From positions 45,651,854-45,715,853 of the forward strand of contig CM070520.1 of NCBI GenBank assembly GCA_036346375.1: a stretch of DNA of 64,000 nucleotides. The letters are read 5' to 3'. The notes beneath the pieces were generated by a model, which saw nothing but the letters and a program-made list of their open reading frames with translations, did not search any database and was not told the origin of the DNA. Positions 11,792-23,374 of this stretch are shown one piece after another. Numbering within the stretch: the first letter of the stretch is position 1; each line of letters starts with the position of its first letter. This DNA is from Guadua angustifolia. Taxonomy: Eukaryota > Streptophyta > Magnoliopsida > Poales > Poaceae. A program made the position numbers and the translations under genes.

Positions 11792-13750
11792 CGACGCCTA
11801 ACTCTGGATATGCAAAGTTTTCCTGCTTCGCAATTCTGGAATTATTTTCCCAGACTAAAACAGAATGTCTGGAATCACATGTCTCGACACTCGAGTAAGT
11901 CAATCCTTTCATTATGAAATGTACAATGCTACTATGCAAAATGTCTGGAATCACATGTCTCGACGCTCGAGTCAGTCAATCCTTTCATTATCAAATGTAC
12001 CATCCTACTGTGGAGTGTGGACGGTAGTTGGTTGGTGGCATCACGTGTCTGGTGTAAGACAACTAGGTAAAATAGCGCGTTACACCGTGCCAATGCTGAA
12101 CGTGAGAAAAAAATTGGTCTAAATTTTCTGTAAACTGAATTTGCGGAATTACGGGTTTTTTTTCTTCAAAATTACCGGTAAAAGGATCTATTTATGATCT
12201 ATTTTTTTAAAAAAATCTTCCGGTCGAAAGAACCGGTTTTTTTTTGCAAAATAACCGACGGAAAGACTTGCTCATGATTGTATTTTTTAAAAAATCTTCC
12301 GGATCGAAAGAACCGGCGACCGCATCGAATTCACGGAACTACGGGGTCCCTTTCGTAAAATAATCGGTGGAAGGACCTGTTCGTGATTTTAAATTTTCTT
12401 AAATCTCCTGGGCCGAAAGAATCGGACTACAGGGTCTTTTTTTGCAAAATAACCTGTAGAAGGACCCGTTCACGATTTCTAATTTACGTAGAAGGATCCG
12501 TTCGTAATTTCTGATTTTGCGAGGAGTTTTCGGCAAAACCGGTGACGTGGATAGGCTGGCTGCGGCCCAATCCTCCCGGCTTAAAAGGTATATTATTTTC
12601 TTAAATCTTCTGGGCCGAAAAAATCGGACTACAGGATCTTTTTTGTAAAATAACCTGTAGAAGGACCCGTTCGCGATTTCTAATTTACGTAGAAGGATCC
12701 GTTCATAATTTCTAATTTTGCGAGGAGTTTTTGGCCAAATGGTGACGTGGACGGGGGCCGAATCCACCCTCGACGCCTAACTCTGGATATGCAAAGTTTT
12801 ACTGCTTCACAATTCTGGAATTATTTTCCCAGACTACACAGAATGTCTGGAATCACATGTCTCGACACTCGAGCAAGTCAATCCTTTCATTATGAAATGT
12901 ACAATGCTACTATACAAAATGTCTGGAATCACATGTCTCGACGCTCGAGTCAGTCAATCCTTTCATCATCAAATGTACCATCTTACTGTGGACGGTAGTG
13001 GGTTGGTGGCATCACATGTCTGGTGTCAAGAGTCAAGACAACTAGGGAAAATAGCACGTTACGCGGTGTCAACGCTGAACGTGAGAAAAAAAAAATTAGT
13101 CTGAGTTTTCTGTAAACTAAATTTACGGAATTATGGGTCTTTTTTTTCAAAATTACCGGTGAAAGGATCTATTTACGATCTAAATTTTTCTAAAATCTTC
13201 CGGGTCGAAAGAACCAGTTTTTTTTTGCAAAATAACCGGCGGAAAGACTTGCTCATGATTTTATTTTTAAAAAAATCTTCCGGATCGAAAGAACCGACGA
13301 TCGCATCGAATTCACGGAACTACGGGATCCCTTTCGCAAAATAATCGGTGAAAGGACCTGTTCGTGATTTTAAATTTTCTTAAATCTCCTAGACCGAAAG
13401 AATCGGACTACAGGGTCTTTTTTTGCAAAATAACCTGTAGAAGGACCCGTTCGTGATTTCTAATTTACGTAGAAGGACCCGTTCGTAATTTCTGATTTTG
13501 CGAGGAGTTTTCGGCAAAACCGGTGACGTGGACAGGCTGGCTGCGGCCGAATCCTCTCGGCTTAAAAGATATATTATTTTCTTAAATCTCTGGTAGAAAG
13601 AATGGGACTACGAGGTCTTTGCAAAATAACTTTGTAGAAGGACCCATTCGCGATTTCTAATTTACGTAGAAGGACCGTTCATAATTTACGATTTTGCGAG
13701 AATTTTATTGGCCCGGTGGCGATGGATGGCGAAATTTGTTGCCGAATCAC
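11792..13750. repeat. Large tandem duplication, 979-bp period, two copies
   Basis: CGACGCCTAACTCTGGATATG starts copies at 11792 and 12771, and the copies stay collinear to about 12770 and 13750. Both include a Helitron-type end (CTAGG at 12063 and 13042) and AAGGACCCGTTCGCGATTT modules. Because the Helitron is in both copies, it was there before the duplication. Apparent minus-strand frames in these modules repeat in step and are not genes. Confidence 0.9.
12063..12770 (-). mobile_element. Helitron-like element, older tandem copy
   Basis: The left end is A|CTAGGTAAAATAGCGCG. On the minus strand this is a 3' end ...CGCGCTATTTTACCTAG|T with the CTAG terminus expected of Helitrons. The 5'-like end near 12588 (GGCTTAAAAG, minus CTTTTAAGCC) is followed by a second 5'-like module, so the terminus is duplicated. 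No transposition gene is present. Confidence 0.5.
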
Positions 13751-13763
13751 CGGGCTTAAAAGA
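13042..13763 (-). mobile_element. Helitron-like element, second tandem copy
   Basis: It begins A|CTAGGGAAAATAGCACG and ends GGGCTTAAAAGA|T. On the minus strand this is TC..., with CTAG at the 3' end, between A and T. An internal duplicate of the 5' end lies at 13570. It abuts the next Helitron with only TA between them. Confidence 0.55.
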
Positions 13764-13765
13764 TA

Positions 13766-15071
13766 CTAGGTTGATCTGTGCACTCGTTGCTTGAATTTGA
13801 ATTCGATAGCATGCGCTCGAGAAAATAAAGTTGGAGGATCCGTACGCAAATATACGAAACTATGGGGTTCTTTCTGTAAAATTACCGGTAGAAGGACTTG
13901 GATGTATTTTTTTGTTTCTACAAAACTACCTACCGGAGGACCCAACCGTGAATACACAAACTACGGAATTTTTTTTAAACGAAAAAATAAAGACGAATGA
14001 CCCGTACGCGAATATACGAAACGATAGGGCCCTTTTTGCAAAACCACCGATCGAAGGGTCTGAATGTAATTTTTTATTTTTGCAAAACCACCCACCGATG
14101 AACAATAGTCTAGAGGAAAAAGAGCGAAAAATTATTAGAAATGACAACCTTCTTTTGTTGAGCCTAACACATACGCTACGGATTTTTTTTGGAAACGAAA
14201 AAATAAAGACGGATGACCCGTACGCGAATATACGAAACGAAAGGACCCTTTTTGCAAAACCACCGATCGAAGGGCCTGGATGTATTTTTTATTTTCGCAA
14301 AACCACCCACCGGTGAAAAATAGTCTAGAGGAAAAAGGGCGAAAAATTATTAGAGATGACAACCTTCTTTTGTCGAGCCTAATACTCTACGCGTTCACCG
14401 AATAATAATACATGTTTCAAAAAATATTAGAGATCGAAATGAAAAATCGAGTTGGGAAAAAAAGTCTAGAGATAGAGATGCACACATATTTCTGGTGGTG
14501 AAAATATTTTTTCCGAGAAAAACGGAGAATGAACCTAGACGTAAGGAGCAGGGGCCTGTTTGTTACGTTTCTGGACCTGTCCGCCCACCGGAGGACCTAC
14601 TCACGAATATACACGGATTACGGTTTTTTTTTTCTAAAATAACCAGCCGAAAGGACCTAAACGCGATTTTCAATTTTCTCGAAAGGACCTAAACGCGATT
14701 TCCGGATTTCCTGAGGGCCTCGCCCAGGCGCCGACACGTGGATGGACCTAGACGTAAATAGCAAGGGCTTGTTTGTTATGTTTTTGGACCTGTCCGCTAT
14801 CCTGAAAAATTAGAAAATGGCTTGTTCACGATTTGAACTTAACAGGAGGTTTTCCCGTAAAACAGCGCGCCAGGGACCCAAACACGATGAAAAAAATTTA
14901 TCTTCCTCTCATAAAAAATCGCGAAGGACCTATTTGCAATCTATAGAGACCTATCCGTAATTTGAAAGAACGGAAGGGCTTTTTCGTGAAATGGCGTGGA
15001 GTGACAGGTGGATGCGCTAGTTGGGCTCGCTTTCTCCCACGTGTAATAGGGTTGATATATATATTATAAGA
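13766..15071 (-). mobile_element. Helitron-like element adjoining the previous one
   Basis: Left border A|CTAGGTTGATCTGTGCACTC; right border ATTATAAGA|TAGTGG. On the minus strand it starts TCTTATAATATATA and ends CACAGATCAACCTAG before T, the Helitron pattern. The interior is homologous to 28016-28947 in the opposite orientation, including words about TAGACGTAA, GGGCCTG and ACGAATATAC. It is non-coding. Confidence 0.65.
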
Positions 15072-15434
15072 TAGTGGCAGCCGAGCAGGACAGCGCAGAT
15101 GGCTACCCGCCCTGGCATGTCAACCCCCCTCCTCCGTTTGATGGCTTCAGAAACGATCCGTCGCCTTACTGCAGACTAGCTAGGGCAAGATCTGAAACAT
15201 CTTTTTTACTATGCAGCAGTGCTTCTCCAGGTAACTAAGCTTTTTTTCCTTGAAAAGTTCTTCTCCAGATAATTAAGTTTGGTGCTGGCTGTTGCAGATA
15301 CTCTTTTCGCACTATCGCTGTTCGTCCATATTCCTGTTTCATCATCACAGCTCTCTGCTTAGTGTTTACCATGCACCAATTAATTTGCTGCAACTTTTAA
15401 TTCGTTTGAAGGGAACTGTCATATGTAAGCACAA
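15072..15434 (+). promoter_or_regulatory. Leader of the kinase-MSP gene: 5'UTR intron and two upstream ORFs
   Basis: This block is shared with copy A. A short intron is likely at 15231-15296 (CTCCAG|GTAACT ... TGTTGCAG). Downstream lie a nine-residue upstream ORF at 15371-15400 (start ATGCACC, stop TAA) and a minimal start-stop ATGTAA at 15423-15428, six bases before the main ATG at 15435. In copy A the start-stop is absent (ACGTAA). No clear TATA box is seen. AUG-UAA elements stall ribosomes in plant leaders such as Arabidopsis NIP5;1; a role here is inference. Confidence 0.55.
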
Positions 15435-18400
15435 ATGGATGGCGAAGCTATTACCAGGCACAATGTCCTGGAGCGCATGCTACTCGATGACAGTGCAGAG
15501 CCAACGAACCTGAAATTATCACTTTTAGAAGCTATCACAAAAGATTTCTCCGATGAGCTGCAAATCGGCAGGGGTGGATTTGCGGTGGTTTACAAGGTAT
15601 GGATAACTCTCAACTGCCCCAGTCTTAATCACACAATTGATCTGGAAACTCAACCTCATTCTGTCTAGGCATGCTGCGACTACAGGGAATGCTTGGAAAT
15701 GGGACGGTCGCCGTTAAGAAGCTGAATGAAACGCTTGATATCGATGAGAAGCAATTCAACCGTGAGGTTGAAAGTCTGATTGGGGCGAAGCACAAGAATG
15801 TAGTACGATTTCTAGGATATTGTTCTGACACACAAGGGAAACATGAAAAGTACAATGAAATGTTTGTCATGGCAGATGTACGACACAGGCTGCTTTGCTT
15901 CAAGTATCTACCTAAAGGGAGTCTCGATGAGTATATCACTGGTAGGATGATGTGGCAAGTAACATTTATTTCCATATTAATTTTATTTATTAAAGGTTAT
16001 TATCTAGAATAGGAGTATAAAAATTACTTTCTTACCATGTGGTATACTATCTAGCATTCGAAAATTTACATTACCTAGCATACAAAATACTTTTTCCTCT
16101 CCCCCTCGCAGATGCATCTCATGGACTTGAATGGAAAGTGCGCTATCAAATAATCAAGGGAATCTGTGAGGGTTTACATTATCTTCATCAGAAGGGTATT
16201 ATTCACTTGGATCTCAAACCTGCTAATATACTGCTAGATGATGGCATGGTTCCGAAAATTGCTGATTTTGGTCTCTCAAGGTGCTTCGATAAAAAGCAAA
16301 GTTGGACTATTACTTCAAAACTGATTGGGTCATTGTAAGCAATTTCATTTTGGGTATTAGGTATGGATTATGCTACATTCCCTTTGCACATTCATCTATC
16401 GGACTATTAAAATTTCGTGCAGGGGATATATGGCTCCAGAATTCTTCAATGGACGAATCTCAGTCAAGTTGGATATATACAGTCTTGGTGTTATAATCCT
16501 GGAGATACTGACTGGAGAGAAGGGATTTTCTGCAGTTGAGGAGGTAATAACAACTTATGTGATGGTTCCAACATAAAGGCAAGATTTTGAAATAATAATG
16601 ATATGCTTTAACTTTGCAAAATATCTTTTTTTCACAATTTGCATAATATTATTCTAGGGAATACATCCAGTAGTGCAAATCACAAATTGTTGCAAACCAT
16701 GCTCTTGTAGGAGAGGTGCTTCTATGCTTTTCTTTTTTATTGTTGCATAAATATTAAAGTATGAATGAATAAATATTAAAGTATGAATGAATGGTAGGTA
16801 GTGATTACTTATCCCCCTTCGCTTGCTTCAAGATTTGTATAATTTGTATTAGGAGGGAAAGCATTGAAGTGTATCAAGGTAGGACCAAAATATGTGAAGA
16901 GAAATAATAAATGTAGTATTTAAACCAATTAAATATAGTCATAGAAGTTATTATCTTCAAGGAGGAAAATTTACATTTTTTCTCCTTGTTTTTGATCGAA
17001 TGTGAAAATGCATGCAATTTACATAGCATTAAATCTGTGAGGACGTACTTAATTTACTTTTTGGATAAACTTTTTTGTTAGTCTGATGTCTGAATTGATG
17101 TGGTTTGTGCGTTAACATCGAGTAGTTGTTGTAAATACTTCTACAATGTGCTTTAATTTCATGCTTGAAAATAATCATCGCTCCTTTTCATAAACCAGTC
17201 AATTGCCCACACAATATCCATGGCTAGATACTACAACACTTATATATATATTTGAATGTGCGGTTGTATTTGTTATATTATGTTAGTATCTATAGTTGAA
17301 ACATAGTTATATATGTTTTGGGAACTACAACCTCTGCTATATTTATAATCTAGCACCACAAATAAGTGGGCTAGATTCTTCCTTTTTTTTCTCTTCATCA
17401 GTGAGGGACTTTTCTTTTCTTCTTTCTAAGGTTATTAATTGTAGCAATCATTAGTTTTGATCAATTAATGGAAGAATTTCTACTTTTTATGTTTATCAAG
17501 GAGATCATTAGTTTGGAATACGGGTTATATTAGACTTTGTTACCACTGTAGTGTATCGCCTATCCAATATGTTATATTAGACTTTGTTTGGAATAGGGTT
17601 TTTCCCCCAATTCTTGTGGGAATTAATTTATGAGACTTGTTCCAAATACGCCTTTAATTTGCATAACCGTGATTTAGACCCATTAAGATAAATGGTGTGG
17701 TAATGAATGTCGACGATCGGGATCGCCAACCGCAAGAAGGGAGTTAGGGGTCTGAATGTTATGGGACCCGAGCAGCGTTTTGCTCGAACGAAGGAAGAAA
17801 AACCGATCGCGGTGATGGTCGGAGCAAGACGACAACGAACACGAGACAAAGGTTTATACTGGTTCGAGCCCCTGTCAAGGTAATAGCTCTACTCCAGTCG
17901 CCTTGCGGCGGTGCTTCTCGTTATATGGGTGTACAGAGCAGTGTTTACAACTCAAGGCAGTAATGGCGATTCTTAGCTCGAGCTGCTGTGTCTTGTGTCG
18001 TCCTGGAGCTCACGCATCCTAGGTCTTTATACTCCCTCTGCACGCAACGGCCGGGAGCGATCCTCGGGAAGGGGCCTTCGTGCACCTTGAGGTGGCAACA
18101 AGCGCCCCGAACTTGCCGCACTCTGAGTCATCCCGACCGCTCTTACGTAGCTGCCGGTCAAATGCTAGATCCGAGATCCTAGGGCGGACGGGGCATCAAG
18201 CGAGACCCGCTCGAGCTCAAGGTCGTCTTGAGTCGAGCTTCGAGGCGCACCGCGCTCGAGGTCGAGCGCCTCAGTGCACACCCAGGTCGTGGTCGGGGCC
18301 TTCCGAGTTTGGGGATCCGTTGACCGCACGCCGGCCGGTCAAGGAGTGCCCAGCCCTCGTCAATGAATATGATAGATATTTGAGATGTCCATCTCTTTCT

Positions 18401-21400
18401 CTTTCCATACTATACGAATAGTAGATGATTAGAACTCTAATCTATGTTTTAAATTTTGTTTTCTTTATTTTTTTCTTTGTTGTTTTACCTTTTCTTGTTG
18501 CGTGCCTATGCATTTTCCTTTCTTTCTTTGTTTGCACGAGGCAGCATTCCATTTCCCATAGCTAGGATGATATATATCTTTGAGTAATAAAATCCAATGG
18601 TTCTGTAGCTTACCTTTAATTATGGTCCACTAGATTGAGCCTAGATGTTTTGCATTTTTCATAGAAAACCTAGCTTATTTTTTCCTTTTAATACTAACAT
18701 ATAATGGTTAACATAGGTAAACTTAAAGGTAACATATCCTGTGCATACAGGGTTTTCCGTGTACACATCGTGCACACCAACTAATAAAAGTCATGAAAAA
18801 TTCTGAAAAAATTATAGATGTACTTCATAGATTACTCTACCTATGTATGAAGTTTCAAGATCAAATTCATTATATAAAGAGTTAAAAAAAGGGAAAATTC
18901 TGACAAGTGTTCTTGTCAGAATTTTCTCTTTTTTGTAACTCTCGATTAATAAATTTGAACCTACAATTTTATATATCGAGAGTTACAAGATAGGTAGAGT
19001 AATTTTAGCAATCATTTTATAATGAATTTGAACCTACAATTTTACATAGGTAGAGTAATCTATGAAGTACATCTATAATTTTTTTCAGAATTTTTTATGA
19101 CTTTTATTAATTGGTGTGCACGGTGTGCACACGGGAAGCTTGTATGCACAGGATATGTTGCCCAACTTAAATTAGGATCTACCAGATTAGTGACGATTTT
19201 TTCAGGATTTCTAATGTATTTCCCTTTTTTTCTTTTTTTCTGAGTGGCTGTAAATCACCAATAATCAAATTTTATTATACAAATAAATTGTAACTCACGA
19301 TTGCATCTTCGTAGGTAGTTAAAAGTTGGATGAATAGGTTGGAGATATGTGAGGGGGGCACAGTACCGTTGGAACAAGTAAGAGTATGCGCTGAGATAGG
19401 GACTGACTGCATGAACAGTGACCCAACGAAGAGACCAGTTACACGGCACATTATCGAGAGGCTTGATAAAATGGGAAATATGGACTGGTCTGTCGAGACT
19501 GGCATGAGTAATTCATCAGCTACGCAGGTAAGTATACTCTTGAAACATAACATGCTGTAAATAATAACGTTTTTGAGAGCTTGTGTGCATCATAGTTATC
19601 AGAAACGCGGTTCTATTTGAGTCGTGGTACCAGATTCTGATTCACAATTCACCACTTTTCTTTCAATTTTCACTGCGAACGTGGACCCCGTACCTTGAAC
19701 CGGTTTGCATTCAACGATCTAATTCGTGATTCACGAAGATTTACACCAAATCCGATAACTATGGTGTACATTGCCCTTTTCACTTTTTGTTTCTCCGAGC
19801 TGGTGGATGAGGTGGTGTATCGTTGGTTGTTCAACAGGCGGAAAATGCTTCCAACGAGCAGCACAAAGGTACACCTAATGTACGAGAAGAGACAAGCTCT
19901 GAGGTTAGTTCGACCGTAAGCATACTTGTAAAACTTTTAGTACTGATTTCTCCAAGAGGGATATTCCCTCCGTTTTAATGTATCTGTCCAAGCACATTAT
20001 ATGTACGCAAAGATAAAAGTAGTAATAAATCTATAAAAATATTAATGGAAAATGATCATACATATCCCTAATAAATGGTAGGTTACAATCACATAACCTC
20101 ATCTAGCCGTGAAGTGGGATTTCTCCAAGGTAATAATCAAGACGGATTCTCATGTTTTCATCAGTCAGTGGAAAAATCGAGGTTCACTTTTGTTTTGTAC
20201 GTCTTGTTACAAATACGCTGGTGCATCTTTGTGCTAAACAAACCTAGCTAACTTAACCAGACACCAGACTTTATTTCCATCCAGTTGTGTACTACATGAT
20301 TATACCGCTATTATTGACGATAAATTAAATTTGAGCTCCTGTTTCGCAAAAAATAAAAATAAAAAAAAGAAGCGTTAAAGGGTGAAAAATATTGCAATGA
20401 CTACACTATTAATTTCCTTAATGGACAAACTTTATGAAATGATGCTCCCTACGAAAATGACTCATATTATAAAACAAAAAGCGTACGTACTGCGCCCTTA
20501 ATTTCGATATGTCCTCCAGTTTACTGGGATTAATCCCTTCAAAATAGTCGTCCATTAGTGTTGTTGTTTATGTTTTTCCATCCTCAACCGTTATTTTTAA
20601 TGATGCAAAACATGTTGAGTGGTTCAAATTCATTGATAGAGGTAAGTATGGTTCAACTTCATTAACTTTTTGTTAGATTTGTCCCTTCTTGGTTTCTGCA
20701 CTCGAGCTTGTTGGGCATCTGGGTTGAAAACGAGTCATATGTGGCACTCCATTAGTTACTAAATAGATGTCATTCTACGGTTTTCACAACAAGTAAGACA
20801 TTTATAAGAAAGATCATATTACTCACGTTCATTGTGCCACTTATTAATTAATTGGAGTTGTGTGTTAATATAGTACATAGCCTTTTATTTGACATCATAA
20901 AATCCATGTTGTTGTGCCAATAGGTTTAAATCTATCTAGATTGACTATATGAAAATTATAACATTCGATTTCTTGTTAAAAATAATTTTATAATATTAAA
21001 ATTTTATTAGTGCATCTTAATGTATAGTAATAAAAAGTAATGGTCAAAATCGCATATCAAAGGATGTAAAACTAAAAAAAAAAGCAAAAAGGAATGGTGG
21101 AAGTAGTAAATAATTAACCTTGGAAAGCTATAAATAACGAAAGGAAGGGGTATATGAAAGGAAGAAGAGTTGAATGTTATCTAAGAAATTGTAAAAGAAC
21201 GGAGGGAGTACTGCTTCATTCGTGCTACATATGCTCATTAACAAATCCTCACTCTGTGCTTTAATTTGCTCAGGCAGCAAAGGCGTCTAGTGAGCCACAA
21301 TCAGTAAGTGCATACAAGGGACCAGAAGATAAAACCACTGAGGTTACCTCACTTACTCAGTTTACGAACCTGCAAAGCTACGTCTTCTTGACTGTTGATA

Positions 21401-22291
21401 AGTACAAGTGAAACTTTATATTTTGAATATGTTGTAATTTTGAAAAAAAACATATCTTCAGTTGATTCTTCCAAATGCCTACTAATTGGACTTTTTTTTT
21501 AAAAGATAATACTTCCTTCCCCAATTAATCGGGCATTTTTCATGTTTAATCGTTAAAATACTTTTATTTTTACTTGTTAATTCTAATTCATTAGTTTATA
21601 ACATTATGTAATGACATACATAATATGTATCATTATATGAAATGTAAACTACACAATTTGATTTATGATTAATGATGCTTTATATAATGATGATGTATTA
21701 TAATACTGATATATAAAAGATTTTTAAATAATTCAAAATATAAACTAATATATTATGATGTATTCATATGTTTCTCGGGCCCCGATTAATCCACCACTTT
21801 CTTCTTTCTTGTAGATGTGCTCATCATCTGCCTCAAAGAAGCTGATCATGGTCGATCCCCACGAGCTCCACTTCCCCTTGGAGCAAAAGCGGAGGGTGTC
21901 ATCGCCACTGCAACTAATCAACGTTACAGATGACTTCGTCGCCTTTACAATAAGGCTCCGAGCCCTCAGCACGGCGAGCTACTTTTTAAAACATCGCAAA
22001 GGAATTATGCCGCCACACTGCACGCGGAAACTAAACGTAAGGAGGGAAGCACATGAGGGGGCATCAGCGGACATGCAGTTCAGTGATGAGATCTTTGTGT
22101 TGAGCACCCTTGTGAGCAGTGATCTCAAGCCCACTGATATCAGCGATGACATGTTCAACAAACAGCCGGGTAGAATTGTGCATGAGGTGAAGTTGGGGGT
22201 TGATCTTGTTGAACCATCCCCGCCACAGGTGAGTTCCCTAACCAAGGATACCTTCATTGCTCCCCTAGGCCTAGCTCCATCCTCCGTCTAG
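15435..22291 (+). CDS. Non-RD receptor-like cytoplasmic kinase fused to an MSP/VAP domain (eight exons)
   Basis: Predicted exons are 15435-15596, 15686-15941, 16112-16334, 16423-16543, 19315-19527, 19838-19915 (or 19903), 21274-21342 and 21815-22291. Frames join, giving about 532 residues. The kinase has Gly loop GRGGFAVV (45-52), Lys65 in VAVKK, HLD at 171-173 in place of HRD (non-RD), DFG at 191-193, GYMAPEF and a subdomain XI. After a Ser-rich linker, an MSP domain starts near residue 384 (VDPHELHFP, LQLINVTDD). There is no signal peptide or membrane segment, so a cytosolic location is likely, with possible VAP-like docking to FFAT-type partners. The same kinase-MSP architecture is known from wheat Snn3-D1, a sensitivity gene exploited by a necrotroph. 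The last exon may instead splice at 22228|GTGAGT. Large introns hold a solo LTR and MITEs. Confidence 0.8.
16748..16791. repeat. 22-bp unit, two tandem copies
   Basis: AAATATTAAAGTATGAATGAAT is present twice in succession within intron 4 of the kinase-MSP gene. Confidence 0.8.
17708..18362 (-). mobile_element. Solo LTR in a kinase intron, perfect target duplication ATGAA
   Basis: This is a 655-bp LTR of the same family as 4708-5342: TGTCGACGATCGGG at one end, CAGCCCTCGTCA at the other, flanked by ATGAA at 17703-17707 and 18363-18367. It sits in intron 4 of the kinase-MSP gene. The likely minus orientation places its TATA-like GAACCAGTATAAA away from the gene's direction. Confidence 0.92.
18728..19163. 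mobile_element. Long-hairpin MITE (Mutator-like) in a kinase intron
   Basis: The two halves of this 436-bp element are near-complete inverted repeats, from GGTAACATATCCTGTGCATAC on the left to GTATGCACAGGATATGTTGCC on the right. The arms are over 100 bp and include GTACTTCATAGATTACTCTACC and its complement. It is flanked by AACTTAAA at 18720-18727 and 19164-19171 (9 bp with one mismatch if extended). Transcribed within the intron it would fold into a long double strand. Confidence 0.88.
19974..21208. mobile_element. Stowaway/mariner-like element with CTCCCTCCGT ends
   Basis: Left TA|TTCCCTCCGTTTTAATG and right GTAAAAGAACGGAGGGAG|TA form the common grass Stowaway-type terminus with TA on both sides. 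It is about 1.2 kb and lacks a recognisable transposase. It lies in the intron between the two short linker exons of the kinase-MSP gene. Confidence 0.55.
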
Positions 22292-22328
22292 CCGCCTAGG
22301 CCTATTTATTCCACCTAGACAGCCTGCT

Positions 22329-22606
22329 GGGTATCCACAATGGTTAAAGATAATTGCTCTCTATAGTAAGATCCACGTCATCTATATACCATACTATAGT
22401 AAACCTTTGAAATGGTGAATCTATATAGATGTCTATAGCTATTTTTAATTAATAGAGTGCTCTCTCTTTCTTCATTTAATTAATAGACAATCTACAGGTC
22501 TATAGATAGCAGCGCTATCTCTCTTCATTTAATTGCTTACCACATAGGATAGATACTGATATGGACTTCTTATAGATAGCTGACTAGGCACTATTGCGGA
22601 TGCCCT
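22329..22606. mobile_element. Tourist-like MITE
   Basis: The ends are GGGTATCCACAATGG and, inverted, GGGCATCCGCAATAG. The interior is AT-rich and self-complementary (CTATAGATAGC words). TTA follows the right end; the left duplication is not clear. It lies just downstream of the kinase-MSP gene. Confidence 0.7.
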
Positions 22607-23014
22607 TAGCCCACCAAATCGAGCTACCTTTCGATGGGGGCTTAGGATCCGCTAGTTTTACACCAGCACAGGATTTTGAGTTTTGTGTTGAAGAACTCCC
22701 ACACATCCTTTTTTAGATAAACCAGGATTGAATATTTAAAACCCTGTTTTTCACATGCTTTTTTTTCCAAGAGTGAATATATAAAAAGATTGTTACACTC
22801 GTATATTAGAGATCTCAGTTATATTCCTTTTATGAGGACGGTGTAGTGCAACTGGTAACATAAAATAAATGATATGTATCTACAGTGTTTTTCGTCTTGC
22901 ATGGGGATGTGGCTGCCATCTGGCCTGGCCGCTGCATCTGCGCAGGCTGCGTCCGTAGCCTAGTGATAGTCATTATTCGGACTGAGCAATTGAAAGAACG
23001 GAGGTAGTGCCTAA

Positions 23015-23371
23015 GGGCAGTTCTAATTTATGGTTTTTATGAGTAGTGTCTAGAGGAGAAAGAAAGCAAGAAACTAATGCATAGTTTTCTAATCCATGGT
23101 TTCTATGAGCAGTGTTTAGAGGAGAGAGAAAGCAATAAACCAATGCATGCACCACAAACACAACTTGGTAAGCGCGTAGAAACGTCCAACCCTGTTTTGC
23201 TCGTTTCTTGCGTTTTGATACCCGCATCGACCCAGTTTCTTGCATGAGACACGGTTTTTTTGTTTTTCCTTCTCTCCCTTCCTTAATTCCTATGCCACAT
23301 CAGATTTTTACTTAGTTGGCAGCGTAATTAATTCTATGAACACCAGCTAAGGTGGAGGGTTGGGATTGCCC
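23015..23371. mobile_element. Tourist-like MITE, first of three in a chain
   Basis: The ends are GGGCAGTTCTAAT and GGATTGCCC (inverted GGGCAATCC), flanked by TAA at 23012-23014 and 23372-23374. An internal duplicate of the ATGGTTT(C/T)TATGAG..AGAAAGCAA segment is visible. Confidence 0.7.
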
Positions 23372-23374
23372 TAA

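Larger units (their letters stand above)
9092..15434 (+). repeat. Segmental duplication copy B: upstream region of the first kinase gene
   Basis: Collinear with copy A (5811-8790) in pieces. 9092-9189 matches 5811-5910; 10616-11400 matches 5910-6720; 11792 onward matches 6720-6890; 15072-15434 matches 8384-8780. The copy is expanded by a Helitron (9190-10615), a 979-bp tandem duplication (11792-13750) and further Helitrons (12063 onward, 13042-15071). It ends in the leader and start codon of the kinase gene, so it is the likely promoter region of that gene. Confidence 0.8.

Noticed and set aside
12399..13104. Open frames repeating the same peptide modules (PKTPRKIRNYERILLRK and similar)
   Set aside because: They repeat in step with the 979-bp tandem duplication and Helitron modules and have no family resemblance.
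13766..14692. Plus-strand frames of up to 161 codons
   Set aside because: They fall in a Helitron-like element with internal repeats; the translation is low-complexity and not conserved between repeat copies.
17628..18421. Open frames in kinase intron 4
   Set aside because: They are contained in the solo LTR and its edges.
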